Below, in pieces: positions 17,547 through 25,117 of a DNA stretch of 52,383 nucleotides (the first letter of the stretch is position 1; the number at the start of each line of letters is the position of its first letter). Source of the stretch: Sedimentisphaerales bacterium (GTDB taxonomy: Bacteria; Planctomycetota; Phycisphaerae; Sedimentisphaerales; Anaerohalosphaeraceae); the NCBI GenBank assembly GCA_016926155.1, contig JAFGPC010000158.1:1-52383 (forward strand), in the 5' to 3' direction. Under the pieces are notes generated by a model that saw nothing but the letters and a program-made list of their open reading frames with translations, was not told the origin of the DNA and ran no database searches. The translations under genes were made by a program, and so were the position numbers.

Positions 17547-19229
17547 ATGGCATATACCATCGGTCTTGATTATGGAACCAACTCAGTTCGGTGCCTCATC
17601 GTCGATACGGCAACGGGCGAAGAACTGGGCACAGCAGTGTATGAATACGAGACGGGCGAGGTGGGAATCATTCTCGATCCACAAGATCACAACCTGGCCA
17701 GGCAGAATCCTGCCGATTACCTCAAGGGAATCGAAATCACGGTCAAGGAGGCTGTCGAGCAGGCCAGAAACGTCAAACGTTTTGATCCGGCCAAAATCGT
17801 AGGAATCGGGGTGGATACGACCGGCTCGACCCCCCTGCCGGTGGATAAGAATGGCATTCCGCTGGGACTCCTGGACGAATTCAAAAATAATCCGAATGCG
17901 ATGGCTTGGCTATGGAAGGATCACACGGGTTATGAGGAAGCCGCCAAAATTACCGAACAGGCAGCTAAAGACCGACCCCAATACCTTGCCAAGTGCGGCG
18001 GGACGTATTCATCAGAGTGGTTTTTCAGCAAAATATGGCATTGTCTCAAGGCAGATCCAAAAGTGTTCGATGCCGCCTTTACATGGGTTGAGCACAGTGA
18101 CTGGATCCCCGCGGTTTTGACCGGAACGGACAAGCCGAAAGACCTCAAAAGGGATCGTTGTGCCGCAGGACACAAGGCTATGTTCAATGATGACTGGGGC
18201 GGGTATCCGGACGCCGAGTTTCTCTCAAAACTTGACCCAAAGCTGGGCAGTCTGCGAAAAAGCCTGAGCGATACAACACAGGCGGTCGACAAAGCCGCGG
18301 GTAATTTGACGGCTGAATGGGCCACGAAACTGGGGCTGACAGCAGGAATCCCCGTGGCGATGGGAGCGTTCGATGCGCACCTTGGTGCGGTCGGTTCGGG
18401 AATCAAAGAAGGAGTCCTGGTCAAAATCATCGGCACCAGTACATGTGATATGGTCGTCGCACCAACCAGTGCAAAACTGCCGGATATCCCGGGGATCTGC
18501 GGGATCGTGGATAGTTCGATTCTGCCGGGCTTCTATGGCCTGGAAGCGGGACAATCGGCCGTCGGCGATATTTTTAACTGGTTTGTAAATTATATTCAGG
18601 CCGGGGGCAAGGAAGCCGGATCACACCAGTCTCTGACACAAAAAGCGGAAAAACTCAAACCGGGCCAGTCGGGTTTACTGGCTCTGGATTGGAACAATGG
18701 CAACCGAACGATTCTGGTAGATCAGCGTCTCACAGGAATGCTCCTGGGACAGACGCTGCACACCCGTCCCGAGGAAATCTATCGGGCCCTGGTGGAGGCA
18801 ACGGCATTCGGAGCACTCACCATCATCAATCGCTTCCAGGAATATGGTGTCCGTATCGATGAAGTAGTCAACTGCGGAGGAATCAGTGAAAAGAATGCGA
18901 TGTTGATGCAGATTTATGCAGATGTAACCGGTCGCGAGATGAAGGTCTCACGATCGGCTCAGACATGTGCCTTGGGAGCGGCCATCTGTGGTACGGTTGT
19001 CGCCGGTAAGAAGGCGGGAGGCCATGACAATTTTGCTGAGGCACAGAAAGCCATGTGCGGGATCAAATCGGTGTCTTTCAAGCCGATCCCGGCCAACCAG
19101 AAGGTCTACACCGAGCTGTATAAACTATATAAGCAATTGCATGATGCATTCGGCATAGCAGGGCATTCGGGTGTTTTGTCCAACGTGATGAAAGACCTGC
19201 TAGCCATCAAAGAGGGAGTCAACGGATGA
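17547..19229 (+). CDS. araB: ribulokinase
   Basis: A 560-residue FGGY-family kinase phosphorylating L-ribulose. The phosphate loop is G-L-D-Y-G-T-N-S-V-R (~residues 5-14). The ribulokinase-specific segment G-I-G-V-D-T-T-G-S-T-P-L-P-V-D lies at ~90-104, then G-T-S-T-C-D-M-V and the FGGY ATP-binding C-G-G-I-S-E-K-N near residue 447. AGGAGAG precedes the ATG by 7 bases. It overlaps araD by 4 bases (ATGA), so translation is coupled. No araA isomerase and no araC/araR regulator are in the window; the arabinose-to-ribulose step would have to be encoded elsewhere, or L-ribulose comes from another source. Confidence 0.95.
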   Translation: MAYTIGLDYGTNSVRCLIVDTATGEELGTAVYEYETGEVGIILDPQDHNLARQNPADYLKGIEITVKEAVEQARNVKRFDPAKIVGIGVDTTGSTPLPVDKNGIPLGLLDEFKNNPNAMAWLWKDHTGYEEAAKITEQAAKDRPQYLAKCGGTYSSEWFFSKIWHCLKADPKVFDAAFTWVEHSDWIPAVLTGTDKPKDLKRDRCAAGHKAMFNDDWGGYPDAEFLSKLDPKLGSLRKSLSDTTQAVDKAAGNLTAEWATKLGLTAGIPVAMGAFDAHLGAVGSGIKEGVLVKIIGTSTCDMVVAPTSAKLPDIPGICGIVDSSILPGFYGLEAGQSAVGDIFNWFVNYIQAGGKEAGSHQSLTQKAEKLKPGQSGLLALDWNNGNRTILVDQRLTGMLLGQTLHTRPEEIYRALVEATAFGALTIINRFQEYGVRIDEVVNCGGISEKNAMLMQIYADVTGREMKVSRSAQTCALGAAICGTVVAGKKAGGHDNFAEAQKAMCGIKSVSFKPIPANQKVYTELYKLYKQLHDAFGIAGHSGVLSNVMKDLLAIKEGVNG

Positions 19230-19924
19230 AATCCCCCGAACTGAGAGAGAGTGTTTACCAGGCCAATATGGAACTGGATCGACGGAAACTGGTCATCTAT
19301 AGCTGGGGCAATGTCAGCGCCTTCGATCGAGAGGCAGGTGTGATCGCCATCAAACCCAGCGGGGTGGCATATAAAGATCTGCATCCAGACAAAATGGTCC
19401 TTCTCAATATCGACGGTAATGTGCTTGAGGGGGACTTAAATCCTTCTTCCGACACCCAAACCCATCTCGAGCTGTATCGAAATTTTAAGACCATCGGCGC
19501 TGTCTGCCATACACATTCCGTCCATGCAGTGATGTGGGCACAGGCCTGCCAGGAGATTCCCTGTTTCGGTACCACCCATGCCGATTTCTATTACGGACCG
19601 ATTCCTGTAACAGATCCGATGCGAACCGAAGAAATCAAATCCGAGTATGAACGGAATACGGGCAAAGTAATCGTACGGCGGTTTATGAAGGGCCATATCG
19701 ATCCGGAGCAGATGCCCGCGGTACTGGTGGCCGGACATGGACCGTTTACCTGGGGCTCCACAGCAGCCAAAGCCGTCGAAGCAATGGTGGTATTGGAAGA
19801 AGTGGCGCAGATGGCGATGGGAACCCTACAAATTCATACCGGACAGGAGCCGATTTCGCAGGCCTTACTGGACAAACATTATTTAAGAAAACACGGTAAA
19901 ACCGCCTATTACGGGCAGCGATAA
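19226..19924 (+). CDS. araD: L-ribulose-5-phosphate 4-epimerase
   Basis: A 232-residue class II aldolase/epimerase converting L-ribulose-5-P to D-xylulose-5-P. Recognisable are S-W-G-N-V-S-A near residue 30, K-P-S-G-V-A-Y-K-D-L, the zinc His pair in C-H-T-H-S-V-H-A (~residues 93-100), T-T-H-A-D-F-Y-Y-G and the C-terminal V-A-G-H-G-P-F-T-W-G. Length matches E. coli AraD (231). Its ATG overlaps araB's TGA, so the two enzymes act consecutively and are made together. Confidence 0.95.
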   Translation: MKSPELRESVYQANMELDRRKLVIYSWGNVSAFDREAGVIAIKPSGVAYKDLHPDKMVLLNIDGNVLEGDLNPSSDTQTHLELYRNFKTIGAVCHTHSVHAVMWAQACQEIPCFGTTHADFYYGPIPVTDPMRTEEIKSEYERNTGKVIVRRFMKGHIDPEQMPAVLVAGHGPFTWGSTAAKAVEAMVVLEEVAQMAMGTLQIHTGQEPISQALLDKHYLRKHGKTAYYGQR

Positions 19925-19995
19925 GAAACGATGTATGAGCAAAACGTTTCCGAAGATCACACAAGAGAGGTAACTTATCCTTGATGGGAGTGGGC

Positions 19996-20454
19996 ATGAG
20001 GACGTTAAAAATCGGGGACAAAGCGCCTTCTTTTACATTGGCGGATCAGGAAGGAAAAACCATCTCCTTGAAAGATTTTCCAAGTAAGAAAGTGCTTGTA
20101 TACTTCTATCCCAAAGCGATGACGCCGGGATGCACTACCCAGTCCTGCAGTGTGAGGGATGCGACAACAAAACTGGCCAAGGCTAAAGTCGTTGCATTGG
20201 GAATCAGCCCGGACGAACCCAACCAGCTTAAGAAATTTGACGAGAAATATACACTGGGATTTCATCTGCTCAGCGATCCCGACCACAAAGTCGCCGAACA
20301 ATATGGGGCCTGGGGAGAGAAAAACCTGTACGGCAAAAAAGGGAAGGGAATCATTCGTTCCTCGTTTTTAATTGATGAAAACGGACGCATTTTAGGTGTC
20401 TGGTACAAAGTCAAGCCCGATGATACAGTTCCCAGGGCGATGGAACTCGTATGA
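19996..20454 (+). CDS. bcp: thioredoxin-dependent peroxiredoxin (Bcp/PrxQ)
   Basis: A 152-residue PrxQ-type peroxiredoxin that reduces hydroperoxides with thioredoxin. The peroxidatic motif P-K-A-M-T-P-G-C-T-T-Q-S-C contains both cysteines of the Bcp subfamily (peroxidatic Cys and a second Cys five residues on), with the catalytic Arg later (I-I-R-S-S-F-L-I-D). The preferred start is the ATG at 19996, which has GGGAG about 6 bases upstream; an in-frame ATG at 19984 lies 14 bases from its nearest purine-rich site. It follows araD by 71 bases and may be in the same transcript. Confidence 0.9.
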   Translation: MRTLKIGDKAPSFTLADQEGKTISLKDFPSKKVLVYFYPKAMTPGCTTQSCSVRDATTKLAKAKVVALGISPDEPNQLKKFDEKYTLGFHLLSDPDHKVAEQYGAWGEKNLYGKKGKGIIRSSFLIDENGRILGVWYKVKPDDTVPRAMELV

Positions 20455-20647
20455 GAGTCGCTTTTGGCTTTATCGTTACAGAAATTCCGAAATCCGTTAC
20501 AACGAACCCACCCGGAACCGGTCATCATAGCTGTCGTACTACTGCATAGGAAGCGGAGTTGCAAGTAATCTATTGCATCTTAGGAAAACACTGTTAGAAT
20601 ACCCCTCCAAGTCCCGGAATAAGAACACAGGAACTCCCTGCCGACGG

Positions 20648-21340
20648 ATGATGGAAACCCCGAACAATCGAATAGCGTTGACGCGGATACAACGGCTGAT
20701 CGGCCATCTGATGATGGAATCCAAGCAGACTAGCCCTGCTTTCTACCTGGAATCGGCCGCCGATCTGACCGAACTGACCGCCATGCGCAAACCCTTCTCT
20801 AAAGAGATTGGGATTCGCGTTACGACCAATGACTTTTTCTTTTGCGCCTTGGCCCGGGCGATTCCTCAATACCCACTGATGGCGGGCAAACTGGATGAAA
20901 CCGGTCAATTCATCGAGATTAGTCCACAAATCGGAGTAGGCTTTGCCGTTTCTGCGCCGCAGGGATTGGTAGTGCCTGTAATCAAGGACGTCGAGGGCAA
21001 AAGCCTTCTCCAAATCGCCGCCGAGAGCAATACTCTGTTGAAAAAAGCCCGCTCCAACAAACTCATGCCCGATGATCTTTATGGAGAAAATGTTGTCCTG
21101 AGCGGACTGGGAATGTATGGAGTAACCTCTTTTTTCGCTATAGCGCCGCCTTGTGCGGCCGCGATTATGTCTTTGGGCAATTTACACGAAACGATTAAAC
21201 CTAGAGAAGAAGGTTTTGTGGTTCGAAAGAAAATGTGTATCGGCCTGGCTGTCAACAGTCGTTACATCAATGAAGTGTACGCCGCTCAATTTCTACGCGG
21301 TGTGATCGAGCAGCTTGAAAACCCAACATCCCTTACATAA
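20648..21340 (+). CDS. E2-type acyltransferase catalytic-domain protein lacking catalytic residues
   Basis: A 230-residue protein matching only the catalytic domain of 2-oxoacid dehydrogenase E2 (lipoamide acyltransferase) and CAT-like enzymes: R-I-A-L-T-R-I-Q-R-L-I-G at the start, S-P-A-F-Y-L-E-S-A-A-D-L-T-E-L, N-D-F-F-F-C-A-L-A-R-A-I, V-G-F-A-V-S-A-P-Q-G-L-V-V-P-V-I-K-D and V-V-L-S-G-L-G-M-Y-G. The active-site block that should read D-H-R-x-x-D-G is N-S-R-Y-I-N-E (residues ~203-209): the catalytic His is Ser and the Asp is Asn. There is no lipoyl or subunit-binding domain and no E1/E3 nearby. It is probably a structural or binding pseudoenzyme; the start is uncertain (ATG 20648, weak ribosome site). 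Confidence 0.72.
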   Translation: MMETPNNRIALTRIQRLIGHLMMESKQTSPAFYLESAADLTELTAMRKPFSKEIGIRVTTNDFFFCALARAIPQYPLMAGKLDETGQFIEISPQIGVGFAVSAPQGLVVPVIKDVEGKSLLQIAAESNTLLKKARSNKLMPDDLYGENVVLSGLGMYGVTSFFAIAPPCAAAIMSLGNLHETIKPREEGFVVRKKMCIGLAVNSRYINEVYAAQFLRGVIEQLENPTSLT

Positions 21341-21391
21341 TTTACAAACCGATGATATGAAAAAAAAATTCCTGCAGAAGAAAATTTCCTG

Positions 21392-21421
21392 TTGACAACA
21401 AACTTCCAACAGGCATACAAT
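21392..21421 (+). promoter_or_regulatory. strong sigma70-type promoter in the 3' spacer of parA
   Basis: Perfect TTGACA (21392-21397), 18-base spacer, TACAAT (21416-21421), preceded by an A-tract (from ~21359) that could act as an UP element. It points away from the E2 gene and towards the parA 3' end; the only thing it can drive is a ~70-nt RNA ending at the terminator at 21462-21497. Confidence 0.7.
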
Positions 21422-21427
21422 ACGCGC

Positions 21428-21497
21428 AGTGAGTTAATACGACATTGGTCGTTTCAATACAGGTTGCTTCTCATCATCCACGAAGCAACCTTTTTTT
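21428..21497 (+). ncRNA. candidate small RNA, ~70 nt
   Basis: From the predicted start (7 bases after the -10) to the T-run is ~70 nt with no start codon in a useful context. The RNA would fold as two hairpins: ACGAC-ATTG-GTCGT (21440-21453) and the terminator stem GGTTGCTTC / GAAGCAACC with an unpaired pyrimidine-rich loop (TCATCATCCAC) that could be a target-pairing seed. It overlaps the last bases of the opposing parA gene, so an antisense effect on parA mRNA is also possible. No family recognised. Confidence 0.55.
21462..21497 (+). terminator. intrinsic terminator of the candidate sRNA
   Basis: A perfect 9-bp stem GGTTGCTTC (21462-21470) / GAAGCAACC (21482-21490) with an 11-base loop and seven T directly after it (21491-21497). 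The T-run overlaps the parA stop codon on the other strand, and no T-run follows the stem in that direction, so it terminates rightward transcription. Confidence 0.85.
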
Positions 21498-22878
21498 ATG
21501 CTTTCGCTTCTTGTGGTTTGGGCAAGCAGGGAACAACCGGTGGGATTTCCAGAATTGTTATTTTGGGTTTGGTCGATTCTTTCGATAAAAGTTTCTCCGA
21601 CATTGCCTCGGAGGAGAGTTCGTCTTTATTATCCCGGCCGGTTTGTGTTTCGGTGGTTTTGGAAAGATCCGATGCAATCGGCTCCGTTTTCATTTGGTTT
21701 TCAGATTCTTTTCCGCTTTCTTCGACAGATTGCGAATTCACAGACGATGACGCCGACGGATCGGATTGGGTCTGCAGATCCTCTTTCGTAACTTCCTTTA
21801 AATCTTCCTTTTCAGATGGTTTCTGCTGTGTTTCAGGCGTCTCACATTCATTGGCGTCTTCTGAGTTTTTTGGCAAGACATGAATCTCAGTATACGTTTT
21901 TTTGCCCGATGATATCATCGCCGGATCGGATACGGCTTGTGTAACCGGTTCTGGTTCCTGTTTTTCCAGATCGACAGACTGAACCTCGGAATCCTCTTCC
22001 TGATCGGATGTGTCCGTATCCTGAGACTCGGCGGGCTTTACAGAGGCAATACATTGTTCGCTTTCCAGGGTCCAGACTCCCTCGTGGCTCATTTGCGTAT
22101 GCACAAATCGGGCGATCGCCAGATAATCCCTTGCCCCGTTACAGTCCGGCTCGTATTCAAAAATCGTCTTTCCATAACTGGGCGCTTCGGCCAGCTTGAT
22201 ATTGCGTCGGACATGCACGGGGATGATCCTGGCTCCGGACCATGGATTCTGGCTATCTCGGGCACTGTCCAGAAACTTTTCGATATCCGCCTTCACCTCT
22301 CCCGACAAGGTCGTCCGTTTATCGAACATACACAACAGAATCGCTGTGATGCGTAATTTCGGATTGATCCGTCGATTGACCAGCGTCACTGTTTCCAACA
22401 GTTTACCCAGTCCCTGCAACGCCAGAAAATGCGGCAACAGAGGGATAAATACCTCCGTCACCGCCGTCAACGCATTCAACGTCAACAGCCCCAGTGATGG
22501 AGGGCAATCGATCATCAGGTAATCAAACCGGTCTGTCACCGAATCCAGCGCTTCGCGAAGCACAATTTCACGTCCTACGACGCTGACCAATTCACTCTCA
22601 GCCCCGACCAGATCGATATTGGCGCCGAGCAGCCAGAGATTGCTGCGAATCTCGTCGATGGCCTCACTCATTGGGGTTCCGCGTGTAAGCACTGCATACG
22701 CTCTGCGCCGGTGATACTCCTTGTCGCCCCCTAGGTGAATCGTCAAATGGGCCTGCGGATCCAGGTCGGCCACCAGCACCCTCTGTCCATTCATGGCCAG
22801 GGCTGAAGCGACATTGGCCACGGTTGTTGTCTTTCCCACCCCGCCTTTCTGGTTGAGTACGGCTATGGTTCTCAACAT
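21496..22878 (-). CDS. ParA/Soj-type ATPase with long acidic tail
   Basis: A 460-residue ParA-family ATPase. The deviant Walker A is L-N-Q-K-G-G-V-G-K-T-T-T (residues ~8-19), Walker A' V-A-D-L-D-P-Q-A-H-L, Walker B Y-L-M-I-D-C-P-P-S-L-G. The ATPase core ends near residue 260. The last ~190 residues are low-complexity, rich in E, S, T, K and Q, ending in I-L-E-I-P-P-V-V-P-C-L-P-K-P, which looks like a disordered tether with a short binding motif. Chromosomal ParA normally pairs with an adjacent parB; none is here, so a cargo-positioning ParA is possible. It starts 15 bases after nusB and is probably in that operon. Confidence 0.85.
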   Translation of the reverse strand: MLRTIAVLNQKGGVGKTTTVANVASALAMNGQRVLVADLDPQAHLTIHLGGDKEYHRRRAYAVLTRGTPMSEAIDEIRSNLWLLGANIDLVGAESELVSVVGREIVLREALDSVTDRFDYLMIDCPPSLGLLTLNALTAVTEVFIPLLPHFLALQGLGKLLETVTLVNRRINPKLRITAILLCMFDKRTTLSGEVKADIEKFLDSARDSQNPWSGARIIPVHVRRNIKLAEAPSYGKTIFEYEPDCNGARDYLAIARFVHTQMSHEGVWTLESEQCIASVKPAESQDTDTSDQEEDSEVQSVDLEKQEPEPVTQAVSDPAMISSGKKTYTEIHVLPKNSEDANECETPETQQKPSEKEDLKEVTKEDLQTQSDPSASSSVNSQSVEESGKESENQMKTEPIASDLSKTTETQTGRDNKDELSSEAMSEKLLSKESTKPKITILEIPPVVPCLPKPQEAKA

Positions 22879-22893
22879 CTACCTCCAATGTAA

Positions 22894-23313
22894 TTACCGC
22901 CGTCCATCCGCCTTGAGCCGGCGAAGGACAGCATCCAATACTCCATTTACAAACCGAGGCGATTGCTGACCGCTGTATTTTTTGGCAATCTCAATCGCCT
23001 CATTGATCACAACCTTGCCCGGAATGTCCGAACAAAAACAAAGCTGATAGACACCCAGTCGAAGAACGCTGCGATCCACACCGCTCAGACGAGACAATTC
23101 CCATTTGATCGCAGCTTCGGCTATTAGTTTATCACAATCGACCAGATGATTCCAGGCGCCGCGTGTCCATTCATCCGCCAATTGAAGAACCAGCCCATCT
23201 TCGTCGGATTCGGCCAAGAAAAGCCTCACCTGATCCAGATAGTCGTCCCCCTGGACATCCAACTGATACAATGCCTGCATCGCTAGCTCTCTGGCCCTGG
23301 TTCGTTTGTCCAC
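22894..23313 (-). CDS. nusB: transcription antitermination factor NusB
   Basis: A 139-residue NusB protein, normal length. The opening R-A-R-E-L-A-M-Q-A-L-Y-Q-L-D is diagnostic, as are V-D-R-S-V-L-R-L-G-V-Y-Q-L and the end V-I-N-E-A-I-E-I-A-K-K-Y-S ... F-V-N-G-V-L-D-A. NusB with NusE (S10) loads on boxA of rRNA leaders and prevents Rho termination. GTG start with AGGG about 7 bases upstream. Normally it follows ribH directly; here a GH43-like gene sits between them, 8 bases upstream of nusB. Confidence 0.92.
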   Translation of the reverse strand: MDKRTRARELAMQALYQLDVQGDDYLDQVRLFLAESDEDGLVLQLADEWTRGAWNHLVDCDKLIAEAAIKWELSRLSGVDRSVLRLGVYQLCFCSDIPGKVVINEAIEIAKKYSGQQSPRFVNGVLDAVLRRLKADGRR

Positions 23314-23321
23314 TCGTTTCC

Positions 23322-24299
23322 CTACGATTCTTCCTTCGCTGCATCCATAGAGACCTTTTGCAGCCTGTTCAGTACATCAGTCGTTACTTCAAAGATTGTT
23401 CCGTGACGCATCCCCTGCGGCATGGATAACTCATCGCTCCGGTCGGACCAGTGCTTCAGGTCCGCACTGGTCGCTAATCCATACCGATGATCTTGGTATT
23501 TGTCAAAATATACATACCATGTATCACCCCGTTTAATCGCGGCAGGACCTTCGGCCCAATACGGCCCGGTAATCGGCTTGGACGGCGGGCCATAAGGACC
23601 GACAGCCTTTTTGGCCAGGGAGATCCGAATGTTTTTTTGCGGGGGATATCTTGTCTCATCCTTGAGAAACATAATGTATCGGTTTCCGTCTGTAACAACC
23701 GTCGAGTCGATTACATTGAAACCGTGATCATAAAACAGTCGGGTCGGACTAAAGGACTTGAAATCTTGTGTCGTTACATAATACATCCGATGATTGAGTC
23801 CGCCATCGCCGCTCTTATCTGTCTGCGGAAATCGATCGGGAATCGTCGTAGCCCAGAAAATCAGGTACTGTCGGCCGGCCTTGTCATAAAAAACTTCCGG
23901 CGCCCAGCAGTTCCGCGCATCAGGCTCATGTTCCATCACCGGAATGCATTTCTGCTGAGCCCAGTGGATCAGATCTTTACTGGACGCATATCCAATCCCC
24001 TTCTCTTTCCAGCTTACGGTCCAGACCATATGAAACAGGCCGTCAGACCCAATACAGATACACGGATCACGCATCAATTTATCCCCACCTGCAGTGGGCG
24101 TCAAAAAGCTCTTTCCATCTTTGAGGGCATGAAATTTCAAACCGTCCCTGCTGTAGGCCAGATGCAGACCATCCTCACCGTTTCCTACAAAATAGGAAAA
24201 AATCAGGACTCGCTCGGAAGATTCCTTATCGGAGGTTGCCCCATATAGGATCGTCGAGACGACAAGAACCAGACAAAACAAAACGATCCTTCGCATCAT
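23322..24299 (-). CDS. exported GH43-like five-bladed propeller protein
   Basis: A ~325-residue protein with a signal peptide (I-V-L-F-C-L-V-L-V-V-S-T-I-L-Y-G-A) and a glycosidase-type five-bladed propeller of the GH43/GH32/GH62 clan. Landmarks are M-R-D-P-C-I-C (acidic Asp of the second blade), H-M-V-W-T-V-S-W, N-C-W-A-P-E-V-F-Y-D (the W-A-P-E motif common in GH43), N-V-I-D-S-T-V-V (third-blade Asp) and W-A-E-G-P-A-A (candidate acid Glu). It is likely to attack arabinose- or xylose-containing glycans outside the cytoplasm, fitting the araBD genes in the window. The start is unsure: an AAGGGG site lies very close to two consecutive ATGs at 24299 and 24296. Confidence 0.8.
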   Translation of the reverse strand: MMRRIVLFCLVLVVSTILYGATSDKESSERVLIFSYFVGNGEDGLHLAYSRDGLKFHALKDGKSFLTPTAGGDKLMRDPCICIGSDGLFHMVWTVSWKEKGIGYASSKDLIHWAQQKCIPVMEHEPDARNCWAPEVFYDKAGRQYLIFWATTIPDRFPQTDKSGDGGLNHRMYYVTTQDFKSFSPTRLFYDHGFNVIDSTVVTDGNRYIMFLKDETRYPPQKNIRISLAKKAVGPYGPPSKPITGPYWAEGPAAIKRGDTWYVYFDKYQDHRYGLATSADLKHWSDRSDELSMPQGMRHGTIFEVTTDVLNRLQKVSMDAAKEES

Positions 24300-24309
24300 C
24301 CCCTTCAAT

Positions 24310-24774
24310 CTAGATTTGTTCCATCAAATTAGCCATTTCCATTGCAGAGATTGCTGCATTGGCGCCTGCATTACCCAGTTTGGTACCGGCCCGTTCCACC
24401 GCCTGTTCTATCGTATCACAGGTCAGCACACCAAAGATGGTCGGCACCCCCGTCTCGTAATTCACTTGACCGATCCCGCGCGAGACCTGCTGGCACACGG
24501 CATCGTAATGACCCGTCTGCCCGCGAATGACAGCCCCCAAGCAGATGACGGCTTGATAGGTTCCGCTCTGGGCTAACTTCCTGGCGGCTACTGTAATCTC
24601 AATCGAGCCGGGCACCCATACCACCGTGATCTGTTCATCGGATGCTCCATGACGCTGGAGGCAATCAATGGCCCCCCCCAGCAGTTTGCTGGTAATGAAC
24701 TCATTAAACCGACTGATCACAATCGCATACCGGGCCTTGCCGGCCGTCAACTGTCCCTTGATTTCCTTGATCAT
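24310..24774 (-). CDS. ribH: 6,7-dimethyl-8-ribityllumazine synthase
   Basis: A 154-residue lumazine synthase joining the ribityl-aminopyrimidine to dihydroxybutanone phosphate; it forms pentamers or 60-mer shells. Signs are [10 protein letters not shown] near residue 20, [11 protein letters not shown], the catalytic loop [14 protein letters not shown] with the key His, and [11 protein letters not shown]. The start at 24774 has GGAG ~9 bases upstream; the 12 residues of a longer frame are not typical. It heads the minus-strand run ribH - GH43 - nusB - parA; ribBA, the enzyme making its second substrate, is at 28.3 kb. Confidence 0.93.
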   Translation of the reverse strand: MIKEIKGQLTAGKARYAIVISRFNEFITSKLLGGAIDCLQRHGASDEQITVVWVPGSIEITVAARKLAQSGTYQAVICLGAVIRGQTGHYDAVCQQVSRGIGQVNYETGVPTIFGVLTCDTIEQAVERAGTKLGNAGANAAISAMEMANLMEQI

Positions 24775-25117
24775 AGCGTTTGCTCCAAAAGCCTTCGCTT
24801 TCTCGCACATCCGGCCGGATTGTTATCAAAGTTATCGGAACTGAAAAGGACATCCCCAATCCATCTCGGTTCCGATCCGACCATACAAGATTATACTACC
24901 TCTTAACTTATGCGATTATAAGGGCTTAGACCATCAATTTCCAGTAAAAAACGGATTCCCGCCGCAAATGCACCGATCCCGGTGAAAACTCCCCAAGCCC
25001 CCCCTCCCGGTTGCCGATACTGGCTACGGCAAAAGGCAACCAGGGCTCAATCGTGCGCCGCACCGACGCTTTGTTCGATTAGGCCTTTGATAATAACGAC
25101 TTACGCAAAGGGACCGC
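24775..25117. other. divergent spacer between ribH and the TPR gene
   Basis: A 343-base head-to-head spacer. I see no reading frame with a ribosome site, no convincing -35/-10 pair and no FMN riboswitch fold, although riboflavin genes are often riboswitch-controlled. The segment 24990-25060 is GC-rich with C-runs and contains an imperfect inverted repeat (GGTTGCC / GGCAACC). Promoters for both flanking genes must lie here. Confidence 0.4.
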
